Positions 15,248 through 26,555 of a stretch of 64,000 nt of DNA are shown here, one piece after another (position 1 is the first letter of the stretch; every line of letters starts with the position of its first letter). Under the pieces are notes generated by a model that had not been told where the DNA came from, made no database searches, and was given only the letters and a program-made list of their open reading frames with translations. The stretch comes from Desulfotomaculum nigrificans DSM 574 (GTDB lineage Bacteria > Bacillota > Desulfotomaculia > Desulfotomaculales > Desulfotomaculaceae). The position numbers and the translations under genes are program-made. The stretch spans positions 436,257-500,256 of the forward strand of contig NZ_KI912183.1 in the NCBI RefSeq assembly GCF_000189755.2. The letters run 5' to 3'.

Positions 15248-16579
15248 ATGTCAGAACCCAGGGTTATGGTAATTGGTGCCGGGTTAGCGGGGTCCGAAGC
15301 GGCTTGGCAAATTGCTCGCCGGGGGATCAAGGTTGATCTATTTGAAATGAGACCTCGAAAATTTACACCAGCCCACCACACACCTTATTTTTCGGAATTA
15401 GTTTGCAGTAATTCCCTGCGGGCTGCGGCTTTGGAAAATGCCGTTGGTTTACTTAAAGAAGAGATGAGGTTGCTGGGCTCATTAATTATCAATGCAGCCG
15501 ACAGGCACAGGGTGCCCGCCGGGGGGGCACTGGCAGTTGACCGGGAAGGATTTTCTTTAGACGTTACCCAGGCTTTGGAGCAGCATCCACTGGTCGATAT
15601 TCATAGGGAAGAAGTAACTGACATACCTAAGGATGGCCTGGTTATCATTGCTTCCGGCCCTCTTACTTCGGAACCGTTGGCTCAGACCATAGCCAGGCTT
15701 ACCGGGGATCAGTATCTTTATTTTTATGATGCGGCTGCCCCCATTGTAACCCTTGAGTCATTGGATATGAGTAAAATATTTAGGGCTTCCAGGTATGGCA
15801 AAGGAGAAGAAGCCTATTTAAACTGTCCAATGGATAAAGATGAATATGAAACTTTTTATGATGCCTTAGTTAACGCTGAGCGGGCACCACTGAAGGAATT
15901 TGAAAAACAAATCCATTTTGAGGGGTGTATGCCGGTTGAAGTGTTAGCGGCCCGGGGCCGGGATACTTTATTATATGGTCCGTTGAAACCCGTGGGATTG
16001 ACAGATCCGCGTACCGGCAAACGTCCTTATGCTGTGGTACAGCTAAGACAGGATAACGCTGAAGGAACCTTATATAATTTGGTTGGTTTCCAAACAAATC
16101 TTAAATGGGGAGAACAAAAAAGAGTTTTTAGTTTAATTCCCGGTATGGCCAACGCTGAATTTGTCCGTTACGGGGTTATGCACCGAAATACATATATTAA
16201 TTCACCGACCTTACTTAAACCTACTTTACAGTTGAAAAGCCAGGAAAGAATCTTCCTGGCCGGACAAATTACCGGGGTAGAAGGCTATGTGGAATCCGCA
16301 GCGGCAGGATTGGTGGCTGGTATCAACGCTGCCAGAATGGCCAAAGGGCAAGCCCCGGTAGAGTTTCCTCCGGAAACCGCCCACGGGGCGTTATTGCATT
16401 ATATAACTTCCGCTCCCAGTGGTAATTTCCAACCGATGAATGTTACATTCGGGCTTTTTCCGGATTTGCCGACCAAAATCAAGGGCAAAAGGGAAAGGGG
16501 TAAAGCCCACGCCCAAAGAGCTTTAGAGTCTTTAAAGCAATTCATATTTAAATTGTCAAAAGGTAGTTGCAATTTTTAG
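15248..16579 (+). CDS. trmFO: tRNA (uracil-54-C5)-methyltransferase, folate/FAD-dependent
   Basis: A 443-residue flavoprotein that makes ribothymidine 54 in tRNA using methylenetetrahydrofolate. The FAD-binding [11 protein letters not shown] motif lies at the N-terminus, and [13 protein letters not shown] and [16 protein letters not shown] are typical of the Gid/TrmFO family. AGGAGG precedes two adjacent starts, TTG 15245 and ATG 15248; ATG is preferred. It follows topA, as in B. subtilis. Confidence 0.95.
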   Translation: MSEPRVMVIGAGLAGSEAAWQIARRGIKVDLFEMRPRKFTPAHHTPYFSELVCSNSLRAAALENAVGLLKEEMRLLGSLIINAADRHRVPAGGALAVDREGFSLDVTQALEQHPLVDIHREEVTDIPKDGLVIIASGPLTSEPLAQTIARLTGDQYLYFYDAAAPIVTLESLDMSKIFRASRYGKGEEAYLNCPMDKDEYETFYDALVNAERAPLKEFEKQIHFEGCMPVEVLAARGRDTLLYGPLKPVGLTDPRTGKRPYAVVQLRQDNAEGTLYNLVGFQTNLKWGEQKRVFSLIPGMANAEFVRYGVMHRNTYINSPTLLKPTLQLKSQERIFLAGQITGVEGYVESAAAGLVAGINAARMAKGQAPVEFPPETAHGALLHYITSAPSGNFQPMNVTFGLFPDLPTKIKGKRERGKAHAQRALESLKQFIFKLSKGSCNF

Positions 16580-16629
16580 GGAGAGTGTGATATATTTTTT
16601 TATGTTAAATTTCGACATGGTGTTGGCTA

Positions 16630-17532
16630 ATGTATAACCTGGTAGATCATTTTATAAATTTTCTCAAAGTACAAAAGAATTTCTCAGATCACACCATAGA
16701 GGCATATCAAAAAGACTTATTTGAGGGCATTGATTTTTTTTCAACCGTCCTTAATGTATGCGATGAAAAATTACATCCCTCACAAATAGACAGTCGTCTC
16801 TTTCGTAATTTTTTATCGCATATGCAAGAAAGAAATTTACAGCGGTCTACCATTGCCAGAAGACTGGCAGCCTGGCGCACATTTTTTCGCTTTTTATATC
16901 GGGAAGGACTGGTACAAACAAACCCTTTGCTAAGGATGGCCAATCCAAAACAAGAAAAGCGGTTACCGAAATTTTTATACCAGGATGAAGCTAAAGAACT
17001 GGTTGAATCACCCGGTAATACTCCTCTGGGTGTCCGGGACAGGTCACTGTTAGAACTGCTTTATGCCACTGGAATTCGTGTATCGGAATTAGTTGCCCTG
17101 GATTTATATCACCTGGATTTAAGCAGAGGTTACCTCAGGGTATGGGGCAAAGGGTCAAAGGAACGTTTGGTTCCTATCCATGACCGGGCGGTGGCAGCGT
17201 TAAAGCGGTACTTAACAGAAGCACGACCTAAGTTAGCCCAACCCGACTGCCCAGCAGTGTTTGTTAACTATAAAGGAAGTCGACTGAGTGACAGGGGTGT
17301 AAGAAAGCTCATTGATAAATATTGTCAGCAGGTGGGCTTAACCAAAAACATCAGTCCCCACGTTATAAGACATTCATTTGCCACCCACCTGTTGGATAAC
17401 GGTGCAGACCTGCGCAGTGTCCAGGAGTTATTGGGGCATGTGTCGTTATCCACTACCCAGATATATACCCATGTCACCAAACAAAAGCTAAAGAAAATAT
17501 ATCATCTATCCCATCCGCGGGCTAAGTTTTAG
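16630..17532 (+). CDS. xerC: Tyrosine recombinase XerC/CodV
   Basis: A 300-residue site-specific recombinase that resolves chromosome dimers at dif with its XerD partner. It has an N-terminal SAM-like core-binding domain (about 1-100). Catalytic residues can be read as R150 (ATGIRVSEL), K174 (GKGSKER), H244 and R247 (HVIRH), H270 (LGH) and nucleophile Y279. Its place between trmFO and hslV identifies it with B. subtilis codV rather than a phage integrase. Confidence 0.94.
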   Translation: MYNLVDHFINFLKVQKNFSDHTIEAYQKDLFEGIDFFSTVLNVCDEKLHPSQIDSRLFRNFLSHMQERNLQRSTIARRLAAWRTFFRFLYREGLVQTNPLLRMANPKQEKRLPKFLYQDEAKELVESPGNTPLGVRDRSLLELLYATGIRVSELVALDLYHLDLSRGYLRVWGKGSKERLVPIHDRAVAALKRYLTEARPKLAQPDCPAVFVNYKGSRLSDRGVRKLIDKYCQQVGLTKNISPHVIRHSFATHLLDNGADLRSVQELLGHVSLSTTQIYTHVTKQKLKKIYHLSHPRAKF

Positions 17533-17560
17533 ACTAAATAATAAAAGAAGGGATTTGTTT

Positions 17561-18091
17561 ATGTTCCATGCCACAACCATTGTTGCGGTAAAGAGAGGAA
17601 ATAAGGTTGCTGTGGCTGGTGACGGTCAGGTAACCTTTGGTCAAAATACAATTATGAAGCACACTGCTCGTAAAGTCAGACGTCTACACCAGGGCCAAGT
17701 GTTAGCTGGTTTTGCCGGGTCAGTGGCAGATGCCTTTACCCTGTTTGAAAAATTTGAAGGTAAGTTAGAGGAGTTTCACGGCAACTTAATGCGTGCCGCC
17801 GTAGAACTGGCTAAAGATTGGCGTACCGATAAGTATTTGAGAGCCCTGGAGGCCATGTTGATTGTGGCTAATAAAGAAAACTTATTGGTATTGTCAGGAA
17901 ACGGGGAAGTTATTGAGCCTGATGAAGGGGTAACAGCCATCGGCTCAGGTGGTCCCTATGCCCTGGCCGCTGCCAGAGCTTTGCTTAAACACACGGAAAT
18001 GTCACCAGCAGAAGTAGCCAGGGAGGCCCTTGGTTTAGCAGCAGATATTTGTGTTTATACCAATCATAACATTGTAGTTGAAGAGATATAG
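17561..18091 (+). CDS. hslV: ATP-dependent protease subunit HslV (ClpQ)
   Basis: A 176-residue proteolytic subunit that forms a double hexamer and works with HslU. ATG 17561 follows AAGAAGGG; TTG 17555 is an alternative. TTIVAV aligns with the mature N-terminus of E. coli HslV, so T5 is the expected nucleophile, preceded by [12 protein letters not shown] and [14 protein letters not shown] match the family. B. subtilis ClpQ is reported to use an N-terminal Ser upstream of the HATT segment, and no Ser or Thr is available there. Removal of a short propeptide is therefore implied. Confidence 0.95.
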   Translation: MFHATTIVAVKRGNKVAVAGDGQVTFGQNTIMKHTARKVRRLHQGQVLAGFAGSVADAFTLFEKFEGKLEEFHGNLMRAAVELAKDWRTDKYLRALEAMLIVANKENLLVLSGNGEVIEPDEGVTAIGSGGPYALAAARALLKHTEMSPAEVAREALGLAADICVYTNHNIVVEEI

Positions 18092-18133
18092 TGTTCGCAG
18101 TTGGCAGCCGGAAGTTCGAAAGGAGTGAGTAGT

Positions 18134-19528
18134 ATGGATGATCTTACACCACGGCAGATAGTTGCAGAGTTGGACAAATATATAGTGGGTCAAAATAAAG
18201 CTAAAAAAGCAGTGGCGGTGGCATTGCGCAACCGCTATCGTCGGAGCAAACTGCCAGAGGATTTGATTGATGAAGTAGTACCCAAAAATATTTTAATGAT
18301 TGGTCCTACTGGTGTTGGTAAAACTGAAATCGCCAGGCGTCTGGCTAGGTTAGTCAAAGCTCCCTTTGTTAAAGTTGAGGCAACTAAATTTACCGAGGTG
18401 GGTTATGTCGGTCGGGATGTTGAATCAATGGTCAGGGACTTAGTTGAAACTTCCATCCGCATGCTTAAACAGGAAAAGATGGAGGAAGTTGAAGAACGTG
18501 CCAGACGCATGGCCGATGAGCGGATCATAGAAATTCTGGCACCCATGCCCAACCGGCCTAGCCAAACCAAAAATCCATTGGAAATGTTGTTTGGTGGTGG
18601 GCAGCAAACCCAGGATGATCAAGCTTATGAACAACAAAATAGTCGAATTAAGTTTGAACGAGAAACTTTAAGGGAAAAACTAGAACGAGGGGAATTAGAA
18701 AACGAGTACCTGGAAATTGAGGTAGAAGATACCAATACACCGATGTTTGAAGTATTCACCAACAGTGGTGTAGAAGAAATGGGCGTTAACATGCAAGACG
18801 TCCTGGGCAGTATCTTTCCTCGCAAAAAACGGAAACGTAAAGTCTCCGTAAGGGAAGCACGCAAGATTTTAACCAGCCAGGAAGCACAAAAGTTAATTGA
18901 TATGGATGAACTTACTGCTGAAGCGGTTAAACGGGCTGAGGAACACGGTATTATCTTTTTAGATGAAATAGATAAAATAGCTGCCCGAGAAGGTTCCGCC
19001 GGACCGGATGTATCTCGCGGTGGTGTACAAAGAGATATTCTTCCCATCGTAGAGGGTTCAACGGTGATGACCAAATATGGTCCGGTCAAAACCGATCACA
19101 TTTTATTTATAGCTGCCGGTGCATTTCACATTGCCAAACCCTCAGATTTGATTCCTGAGCTGCAAGGGCGATTTCCCATTAGGGTGGAACTGGAAAGTTT
19201 AAGTCGTAGTGATTTTCAGCAAATTCTGGTTGAACCAAGAAACTCTTTAATAAAGCAATATACAGAACTTCTACGAACTGAAGGTGTTAATATAGAATTT
19301 TCTAAAAATTCTCTTGAAGAAATTGCAGATATAGCTTATACTGTTAATGAACAAACTGAGAATATTGGGGCCAGACGTCTGCATACCATCCTGGAAAAGT
19401 TACTGGAGGATATATCCTTTGAGGCACCGGAACTTAAGGGGCAGTCACTCACGATTGATAGTGCGTATGTTCAGGAAAAGCTAAAAGATGTAGTAGCAAA
19501 CCGAGACCTCAGTCGTTACATTTTATAA
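18134..19528 (+). CDS. hslU: ATP-dependent protease ATPase subunit HslU (ClpY)
   Basis: A 464-residue AAA+ unfoldase that feeds HslV. ATG 18134 is chosen because AAAGGAGTG precedes it. Walker A GPTGVGKT is at 57-64, and Walker B contains D277/E278 in FLDEIDK. The intermediate I-domain, rich in charged residues, lies between them. The C-terminus ends in RYIL, the tail that docks into HslV. It is co-transcribed with hslV and codY. Confidence 0.97.
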   Translation: MDDLTPRQIVAELDKYIVGQNKAKKAVAVALRNRYRRSKLPEDLIDEVVPKNILMIGPTGVGKTEIARRLARLVKAPFVKVEATKFTEVGYVGRDVESMVRDLVETSIRMLKQEKMEEVEERARRMADERIIEILAPMPNRPSQTKNPLEMLFGGGQQTQDDQAYEQQNSRIKFERETLREKLERGELENEYLEIEVEDTNTPMFEVFTNSGVEEMGVNMQDVLGSIFPRKKRKRKVSVREARKILTSQEAQKLIDMDELTAEAVKRAEEHGIIFLDEIDKIAAREGSAGPDVSRGGVQRDILPIVEGSTVMTKYGPVKTDHILFIAAGAFHIAKPSDLIPELQGRFPIRVELESLSRSDFQQILVEPRNSLIKQYTELLRTEGVNIEFSKNSLEEIADIAYTVNEQTENIGARRLHTILEKLLEDISFEAPELKGQSLTIDSAYVQEKLKDVVANRDLSRYIL

Positions 19529-19544
19529 GGGAGAGTGACAGAAT

Positions 19545-20330
19545 TTGAAAACATTACTCGAAAGAACCAGAGCAATTAATAAACTATTACAAAAATCTGC
19601 CGGTTATCCGGTTGATTTTGGTGAAATTGCCGAAGTATTATCTAATAACATTGAAGCAAATTGCTACATTATTGACCGCCGTGGACGTGCCTTGGGATAT
19701 CACTTTATGCCGAAGTTTGCCTGTGATATCATGAAGGATATTGTTGAGGGTTCTAAGCGCTTTCCTGAGGAGTACAACGAAGGGTTACTAAATATTAATG
19801 AAACCCATGCTAACTTCTGCCAGACTGCTAATGCCTGTGTCTTCTTTAGTGAAGAAGGATGTAAGCATATGAACAAGGTGACCACAGTGGTGCCCATTGT
19901 TGGTGCCGGTTCCCGTTTGGGTACCCTTGTATTGGCTAAATTTGACCATAATTTTACGGATGAAGATTTGATTTTGGCCGAGTATGGTGCTACCGTTGTG
20001 GCCATGGAAATTCTCCGGGCCAGGGCAGGTCGCATGGAGGAAGAAGCCCGTAAAAAGGCAGCGGTACAAATCGCGCTGGGTACCTTGTCTTACTCCGAAT
20101 TGGACGCTGTGCAGCATATCTTTGAGCAACTTGAGGGAGATGAAGGCGTACTGGTAGCCAGTAAAATTGCTGACCGCGTCGGGATAACCAGGTCAGTAAT
20201 TGTCAATGCCCTACGCAAGTTTGAGAGTGCCGGGGTTATCGAATCAAAATCACTGGGTATGAAGGGAACCTATATCAGGGTGCTAAATGATCGTTTGTTG
20301 GAAGAACTAGAAAGACTAAAACATAATTAA
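19545..20330 (+). CDS. codY: GTP/branched-chain amino acid-sensing repressor CodY
   Basis: A 261-residue global regulator of nutrient-limitation genes. TTG start behind AGGGAGAG. It has an N-terminal GAF domain that binds Ile/Val (about 1-155), a linker helix, and a C-terminal winged HTH with [17 protein letters not shown]. It closes the topA-hslVU cluster, and an intrinsic terminator follows. I searched by eye for its AATTTTCWGAAAATT box near ilvE and did not find a convincing one. Confidence 0.97.
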   Translation: MKTLLERTRAINKLLQKSAGYPVDFGEIAEVLSNNIEANCYIIDRRGRALGYHFMPKFACDIMKDIVEGSKRFPEEYNEGLLNINETHANFCQTANACVFFSEEGCKHMNKVTTVVPIVGAGSRLGTLVLAKFDHNFTDEDLILAEYGATVVAMEILRARAGRMEEEARKKAAVQIALGTLSYSELDAVQHIFEQLEGDEGVLVASKIADRVGITRSVIVNALRKFESAGVIESKSLGMKGTYIRVLNDRLLEELERLKHN

Positions 20331-20334
20331 TTGT

Positions 20335-20366
20335 AAAAATCCACAGATTCTGCTGTGGATTTTTAC
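20335..20366 (+). terminator. Terminator after codY
   Basis: AAAAATCCACAG pairs with CTGTGGATTTTT. Confidence 0.9.
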
Positions 20367-20369
20367 ATG

Positions 20370-20398
20370 TTTACTTGCGTGTAATGACTAATTATGCT
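20370..20398 (+). promoter_or_regulatory. Probable promoter of rpsB
   Basis: TTTACT (20370-20375), a 17-nt spacer, then TATGCT (20393-20398). It leaves a leader of about 120 nt before rpsB, long enough for S2 autoregulation, though no S2 site was recognised. Confidence 0.55.
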
Positions 20399-20526
20399 AA
20401 AATATGCCTTGGTGTTAATTACACACGTTGTCGGATTCGCGCAAGGTTGCCTGGATTATTCAGGTCTTGCCGGAAATGACGGTAACGGAGGACTAAAAAC
20501 AATGGAGGGAGGAGGTGTAACTAGCT

Positions 20527-21225
20527 ATGGCTGTTATCTCCATGAAGCAACTGCTGGAAGCAGGTGTTCACTTTGGACACCAAACACGCCGGTGGAACCC
20601 CAAAATGGCCCCTTATATTTTCACTGACCGCAACGGTATCTATATTATTGACCTGCAAAAAACCGTGCGTAAAGTTGAAGAGGCCTATGAATTCGTAAAA
20701 CAGCTGGCAGCTGAAGGCGGTTCCATTATGTTTGTAGGAACCAAAAAGCAAGCCCAAGAAGCTGTTAAAGAAGAAGCAGAGCGTTGTGGCATGTACTATG
20801 TTAACCAACGTTGGCTGGGTGGTATGTTAACCAACTTCCAAACCATCCGTCATCGTATTGATAGATTGCATGAACTTGAACGCATGGAGGAAGACGGTAC
20901 CTTTGAGGTACTCCCCAAAAAGGAAGTCGCCCAACTGCTGCACGAAAAAGAAAAGTTGGACAAGTTCCTCGGAGGTATTAAGAATATGCGTCGTCTGCCT
21001 GGGGCTCTATTTATTATTGATCCCCGGAAGGAACGCATTGCAGTGGCAGAGGCTCGCAAACTAGGCATTCCTATTGTGGCCATTGTTGATACAAACTGCG
21101 ATCCTGACGAGATTGATTATGTGATTCCCGGTAACGATGACGCTATTCGGGCAGTAAAACTGCTTACCGCTAAAATAGCTGACGCTGTTTTAGAAGGCAA
21201 GCAGGGTGAACAACTCGCAGAGTAG
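20527..21225 (+). CDS. rpsB: 30S ribosomal protein S2
   Basis: A 232-residue S2 protein. ATG start after a purine-rich GGAGGGAGGAGGTG tract. It begins [27 protein letters not shown] and contains the conserved [10 protein letters not shown] and [17 protein letters not shown]. It heads the rpsB-tsf-pyrH-frr group. A hairpin between rpsB and tsf probably reduces read-through. Confidence 0.98.
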   Translation: MAVISMKQLLEAGVHFGHQTRRWNPKMAPYIFTDRNGIYIIDLQKTVRKVEEAYEFVKQLAAEGGSIMFVGTKKQAQEAVKEEAERCGMYYVNQRWLGGMLTNFQTIRHRIDRLHELERMEEDGTFEVLPKKEVAQLLHEKEKLDKFLGGIKNMRRLPGALFIIDPRKERIAVAEARKLGIPIVAIVDTNCDPDEIDYVIPGNDDAIRAVKLLTAKIADAVLEGKQGEQLAE

Positions 21226-21231
21226 AATGTT

Positions 21232-21277
21232 TAGGTAGTGGGCGTCTTGTTTAAAAGGGAAGCCCCTACCTTTTTTA
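21232..21277 (+). terminator. Hairpin between rpsB and tsf
   Basis: GGTAGTGGGC pairs with GCCCCTACC (one bulge), followed by TTTTTT. Confidence 0.65.
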
Positions 21278-21278
21278 T

Positions 21279-21307
21279 GTTTGTAAGCGGAATATTTTGG
21301 TTATAAT
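21279..21307 (+). promoter_or_regulatory. Probable internal promoter of tsf
   Basis: TATAAT at 21302-21307, with GTTTGT 17 nt upstream (or TTGTAA at 15 nt). It lies directly behind the rpsB hairpin, which suggests tsf can be transcribed separately. Confidence 0.5.
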
Positions 21308-21350
21308 AGCATGAGATTAACAGGATTCCTAAATAAAGGGGGAAATCATT

Positions 21351-22001
21351 ATGGCACAAATTTCTGCAAGCATGGTTAAAGAGTTGAGAGAGCGTACCGG
21401 TGCTGGTATGATGGATTGTAAAAAAGCTTTGGCTGAAGTTGGCGGCGATATGGAGAAGGCCATTGAATTTCTGCGGGAAAAAGGTCTGGCTGCTGCTGCT
21501 AAAAAAGCCGGTAGAATTGCTGCTGAAGGCATTGTAGAATCATATATTCATGGTAACGGCCGGATTGGTGTTTTGGTCGAAATCAACTGTGAAACCGATT
21601 TTGTGGCCAGAAACGAAGACTTCCGGGCGCTGGCTAAAGATATTGCTATGCAGATTGCTGCTGCTAAACCGGAATATGTTCGCCGTGAAGATGTTCCGAG
21701 CGAGAAGCTTGAAAAAGAAAGAGAAATTCTGCGAGCCCAGGCTTTAAATGAAGGTAAACCTGAAAAAATTGTAGAAAAAATGGTAGAAGGACGGATTGAA
21801 AAATATTACAAAGAAGTTTGCTTATTAGAACAACCTTTCATTAAAGATCCGGATAAAACTGTACAGCAACTTATTAATGAAGCTATTGCTAAAATTGGTG
21901 AAAAAATTGATGTGCGCCGTTTTACCCGTTATGAGATGGGTGAAGGTTTAGAAAAGCGTAATCAAGACTTTGCAGCTGAAGTAGCGGCTCAAATTAAATA
22001 A
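21351..22001 (+). CDS. tsf: Elongation factor Ts
   Basis: A 216-residue guanine-nucleotide exchange factor for EF-Tu, of the short form common in clostridia. The UBA-like N-terminus reads [19 protein letters not shown], followed by the conserved [13 protein letters not shown] start behind AAAGGGGGAA. A hairpin of about 10 bp without a T tail lies between tsf and pyrH at 22018-22059. Confidence 0.97.
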   Translation: MAQISASMVKELRERTGAGMMDCKKALAEVGGDMEKAIEFLREKGLAAAAKKAGRIAAEGIVESYIHGNGRIGVLVEINCETDFVARNEDFRALAKDIAMQIAAAKPEYVRREDVPSEKLEKEREILRAQALNEGKPEKIVEKMVEGRIEKYYKEVCLLEQPFIKDPDKTVQQLINEAIAKIGEKIDVRRFTRYEMGEGLEKRNQDFAAEVAAQIK

Positions 22002-22017
22002 GTTGGTATCCATCTGC

Positions 22018-23405
<1,388 letters not shown>

Positions 23406-23406
23406 T

Positions 23407-23625
23407 ATGTATATCCCTGATGTTTTGGGCTATATATTGGACGATGCAAAATCTCTCCTGGAAAATTCCGGTTACGAGGTAGATGTTGTTATGACCAAGC
23501 CACCCCGTAGTAACCCTGGTGGTACAAAACGGGTGGTCAAGGTTAAAACAAGCAGTTCCGGAAAAGTGGTGTTAACAGTGGTTTGCGAGGAGACTGGGAA
23601 AGGAGGTGTACTTAATGGCCTTTAA
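23407..23625 (+). CDS. Small single-PASTA-like protein
   Basis: A 72-residue protein that reads almost wholly as one PASTA-like unit: IPDVLGYILDDAKSLLENSGYEVDV, then a basic strand region. PASTA domains normally occur in repeats outside the membrane on penicillin-binding proteins and Ser/Thr kinases. Here there is no signal peptide or membrane anchor, so the product should be cytosolic. The start lies 1 nt after the frr stop, and the end overlaps the ferredoxin gene, whose ribosome binding site it contains. Its role is unknown. Confidence 0.75.
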   Translation: MYIPDVLGYILDDAKSLLENSGYEVDVVMTKPPRSNPGGTKRVVKVKTSSSGKVVLTVVCEETGKGGVLNGL

Positions 23626-23779
23626 GATCACTGATGAGTGTTTGGCCTGCGGTACCTGCTTGGATTCCTGCCCTAATAACGCCATTGAGGAGGGCGAAAT
23701 TTTTAAAATCACCACTGCATGTGAAAATTGCGGTACATGCGTGGATGTTTGCCCTACCGGAGCCATTATTGAAGAGTAA
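23615..23779 (+). CDS. 2[4Fe-4S] ferredoxin
   Basis: A 54-residue clostridial-type ferredoxin. ATG 23615 follows AGGAGGTG and lies in another frame over the last 11 nt of the PASTA gene. Two cluster motifs can be read, CLACGTCLDSCP and CENCGTCVDVCP, each CxxCxxCxxxCP. It transfers electrons at low potential in the cytosol. A terminator-like hairpin (23786-23815) follows. A candidate client in the same region is IspG, which needs a reducing partner, but this is inference. Confidence 0.95.
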   Translation: MAFKITDECLACGTCLDSCPNNAIEEGEIFKITTACENCGTCVDVCPTGAIIEE

Positions 23780-23785
23780 TGCATC

Positions 23786-23815
23786 AAACCCCCTTCATAT
23801 CCGGAAGGGGGTTGT
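23786..23815 (+). terminator. Terminator after ferredoxin gene
   Basis: AACCCCCTTC pairs with GAAGGGGGTT, followed by GTTATATT. Confidence 0.75.
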
Positions 23816-23832
23816 TATATTGGAGGCTATGC

Positions 23833-24621
23833 ATGTTCAAGAAATTATCCGGTCTTTTAACTAAACCAAATAGCACGGCCGATGAAAACGAACTGCTTCA
23901 ATTAATAGACCGACAAAGGCTTCCTAAACATATAGCAATTATTATGGATGGAAACGGACGGTGGGCACAGCGCAGGGGTTGGCCCAGGTCCTTCGGGCAT
24001 AGAGCCGGAGTTGAGTCATTGCGCGGCGTAGTAAAGGCATGCTCTGAATTGGATGTTAAATTTTTAACTTGCTATGCTTTCTCCACAGAGAACTGGAAAC
24101 GACCGGAGGAAGAGGTTTCATTTTTAATGGGTTTGTTGGTGGAGTATTTAGAAAAAGAAATGGACGAACTACACCAAAATAATGTTAAAATTTACGCCAT
24201 TGGTGGTTTACATGAACTACCCCAAAGGGCACAGGATGCTTTAAACAAAGCATTTACCAAGACTGCCAATAATACGGGTTTAACTCTAAATTTAGCTTTG
24301 AATTACGGCGGTCGCAGTGAGTTAACTCAGGCTATAGTTAAAATTGCTAAGGCTGTGGCCGATGGCAGTATTCAATTGTCTGAAATAAATGAACAACTTG
24401 TCAGTGAAAATCTTTTCACGGCGGGAATGCCGGACCCTGATTTGCTGATCAGACCCTCAGGAGATTTTAGAATCAGTAATTTTCTATTGTGGCAACTGGC
24501 CTATACGGAATTCTGGCTATCAGACGTGATGTGGCCGGATTTTAAAAAGATTCACCTGTTGCAAGCGATTGTGGACTATCAACAGCGGGAAAGACGTTTT
24601 GGTGGACTAAAGAAAAAGTAG
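23833..24621 (+). CDS. uppS: Undecaprenyl diphosphate synthase
   Basis: A 262-residue cis-prenyltransferase that makes the C55 lipid carrier for cell-wall synthesis. ATG 23833 is chosen because TTGGAGG precedes it. The catalytic Asp is D39 in MDGNGRWA, and RPSGDFRISNFLLWQ is the conserved C-terminal block. It starts a run of lipid and isoprenoid genes (cdsA, dxr, rseP, ispG) laid out as in B. subtilis. Confidence 0.96.
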   Translation: MFKKLSGLLTKPNSTADENELLQLIDRQRLPKHIAIIMDGNGRWAQRRGWPRSFGHRAGVESLRGVVKACSELDVKFLTCYAFSTENWKRPEEEVSFLMGLLVEYLEKEMDELHQNNVKIYAIGGLHELPQRAQDALNKAFTKTANNTGLTLNLALNYGGRSELTQAIVKIAKAVADGSIQLSEINEQLVSENLFTAGMPDPDLLIRPSGDFRISNFLLWQLAYTEFWLSDVMWPDFKKIHLLQAIVDYQQRERRFGGLKKK

Positions 24622-24622
24622 G

Positions 24623-25420
24623 TTGGTGGATGAATTGCTGCACTTACGGGTGCTAAGTGCTTTGGTAGGTATTCCGGTGACAATTTTGACAGTATGGTAC
24701 GGGGGGATAGCCCTGTGGATTTTTACTGTCTTAATCTATTTGTTTGCCGGGTGGGAAATTGCGTTAATGCTAAAGGGGCTAGGGCTAAAACCAAACCGGT
24801 TGATAGTCCAGGTCAGTGGCTTAATTTTACTTACCAGTGCATACCTATATAAAGATGAAAACATAGGACCAGTTATTGTTTTAATGGTTATCGGTCACCT
24901 GTTAACCATGGTTTTACTATACCCACATTTCACTCCTACGGATGTTTTTGGTAATTTAACTGCCAGCCTCTATGTGGGTAACATTGTATTTCTTTTTTTA
25001 ACTCGCAATTTGCCCAATGGATGGATATGGGTGTTACTTTTGTTAACGGCCACTTGGGCCAGCGATACCTTTGCTTATTTTGTGGGTAGAGCCATAGGTA
25101 AACACAAATTGGCACCTCTCCTAAGCCCCAAGAAAACTGTTGAAGGCGCAGTGGGTGGGTTATTAGGTGCAGTTCTAATCGGTTATTTGTTTGGAACTTT
25201 TAATCCTCAATTAAACATGACGGCGGTTATACTTTTAGGTGTTTTAATAGGAATTGCTTCGTTAATGGGTGACCTGGTAGAATCGGCTTTTAAACGCCAG
25301 GCCAAAGTAAAGGATTCTAGTCAAATAATTCCGGGGCACGGCGGTGTCCTGGACCGGTTTGACAGCTTATTGTTAACTGCCCCGCTGGTATACTACGTAG
25401 TTAAATTGTTTATAATTTGA
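24623..25420 (+). CDS. cdsA: Phosphatidate cytidylyltransferase
   Basis: A 265-residue integral membrane enzyme that makes CDP-diacylglycerol from phosphatidate and CTP. It is strongly hydrophobic, with about eight segments, and carries the family signature SLMGDLVESAFKRQAKVKDSS...PGHGGVLDRFDS near the C-terminus. The start is uncertain: TTG 24623 or GTG 24626, both just after the uppS stop with only a weak site. Confidence 0.95.
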   Translation: MVDELLHLRVLSALVGIPVTILTVWYGGIALWIFTVLIYLFAGWEIALMLKGLGLKPNRLIVQVSGLILLTSAYLYKDENIGPVIVLMVIGHLLTMVLLYPHFTPTDVFGNLTASLYVGNIVFLFLTRNLPNGWIWVLLLLTATWASDTFAYFVGRAIGKHKLAPLLSPKKTVEGAVGGLLGAVLIGYLFGTFNPQLNMTAVILLGVLIGIASLMGDLVESAFKRQAKVKDSSQIIPGHGGVLDRFDSLLLTAPLVYYVVKLFII

Positions 25421-25446
25421 TTAGAATTGCTAAGAGGTGAATTGTT

Positions 25447-26535
25447 TTGCCCGTATGGCTTAAGACCGCCCTTAATTTAGTTTTGGCCGGTCTACTTCTT
25501 TTAGTGGGTTTATTTATTATTGATAAAGTGGCAAGCTATTTGCTGCATGCCTTTACTTTTTTACTGCCTTTAATGGTTCCCTTTGTCCTGGCAATTTTTA
25601 TCAGTTTCCTGATTGAACCGATGGTTGTAATACTGCAGAAACATGTTCGTATGTCCCGGGGACCGGCAGTGGCGTTGTCCATGCTGGCTTTATTTAGTTT
25701 TCTTGGCACTATTATCAGCTTAATATTATTAAGATTAGTAACTGAGCTAATTGATTTATCCAAAACATTACCAGATGTAATTACCGATATTCGAATATGG
25801 TTTGAGAATTTATTACCCAGGTTACAACACCTCTACGGTGAACTTCCTCCGGCAGTAACCAATTATGTCCAGGAATCCTTTGGCTCAATGGCACAAGCAT
25901 TACAGGTGCTGATCAGTAAAACTGTCAACTCATTATTGAATACGTTTTCTGCTGTTCCCGGTATAGTAACTCTGCTGGTGGTCAGCCTATTGGCCTCGTA
26001 TTTTATCAGTAAGGATAGAAGGGCATTGGTGAGAAAGTGGATAAAAGTGGTACCTCATCCATATGGGGAAAAAAGCTTAGATGTACTTAAAGAAGTGTTT
26101 AGTGCTTTTCTTTCCTACATCAAGGCCCAGGGGATTTTGGTCAGTATCAGTACCCTAATCAGCATTACCGGATTGTATATTATTGGGGCGGATTATGCTT
26201 TAACCATGGGTCTGTTAATAGGTTTTTTTGATATTATTCCCGTGCTTGGTCCTGCCACTGTTTTCCTGCCTTGGATTGCCTGGTCATTTATTTCCGGGGC
26301 CGACACCTTTGGTATTAAGCTACTTATTTTATACTTTATTGTTTTAGGTACTCGTCAATTGTTAGAGGCTAAGGTAGTATCAGATAACCTGGGGCTGCAT
26401 CCCTTAGCCACCCTGGTAGCTTTATTTTTGGGATTTAAGCTACTTGGCTTTATTGGTATGGTTTTAGGACCCATTATGTTAATTGCAGTGCAAGCCATTG
26501 CCAAAGCAGGAATTCATACCTCAAGGGTGAAATAG
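25447..26535 (+). CDS. AI-2E family transporter-like membrane protein
   Basis: A 362-residue polytopic protein of the AI-2E/PerM/YtvI family with about seven to eight hydrophobic segments. The conserved LLASYFISKDRR lies in the middle and GFFDIIPVLGP is typical. TTG start behind AGAGGTG. Members export or exchange small solutes. The substrate cannot be deduced from sequence, and the quorum-sensing name should not be taken literally. It is inserted between cdsA and dxr, an accessory position in an otherwise conserved lipid operon. Confidence 0.85.
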   Translation: MPVWLKTALNLVLAGLLLLVGLFIIDKVASYLLHAFTFLLPLMVPFVLAIFISFLIEPMVVILQKHVRMSRGPAVALSMLALFSFLGTIISLILLRLVTELIDLSKTLPDVITDIRIWFENLLPRLQHLYGELPPAVTNYVQESFGSMAQALQVLISKTVNSLLNTFSAVPGIVTLLVVSLLASYFISKDRRALVRKWIKVVPHPYGEKSLDVLKEVFSAFLSYIKAQGILVSISTLISITGLYIIGADYALTMGLLIGFFDIIPVLGPATVFLPWIAWSFISGADTFGIKLLILYFIVLGTRQLLEAKVVSDNLGLHPLATLVALFLGFKLLGFIGMVLGPIMLIAVQAIAKAGIHTSRVK

Positions 26536-26555
26536 TTTACTGAGGTGCTTACAAG

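Noticed and set aside
16630-17532. Phage or transposon integrase
   Set aside because: The tyrosine recombinase sits in the conserved trmFO-xerC-hslV order and has XerC-type length, so it is the host dimer-resolution recombinase.
20394-20627. 77-codon frame overlapping the rpsB leader and start
   Set aside because: It has no site before its start and overlaps the real rpsB start in another frame; it is probably a leader-region artefact.
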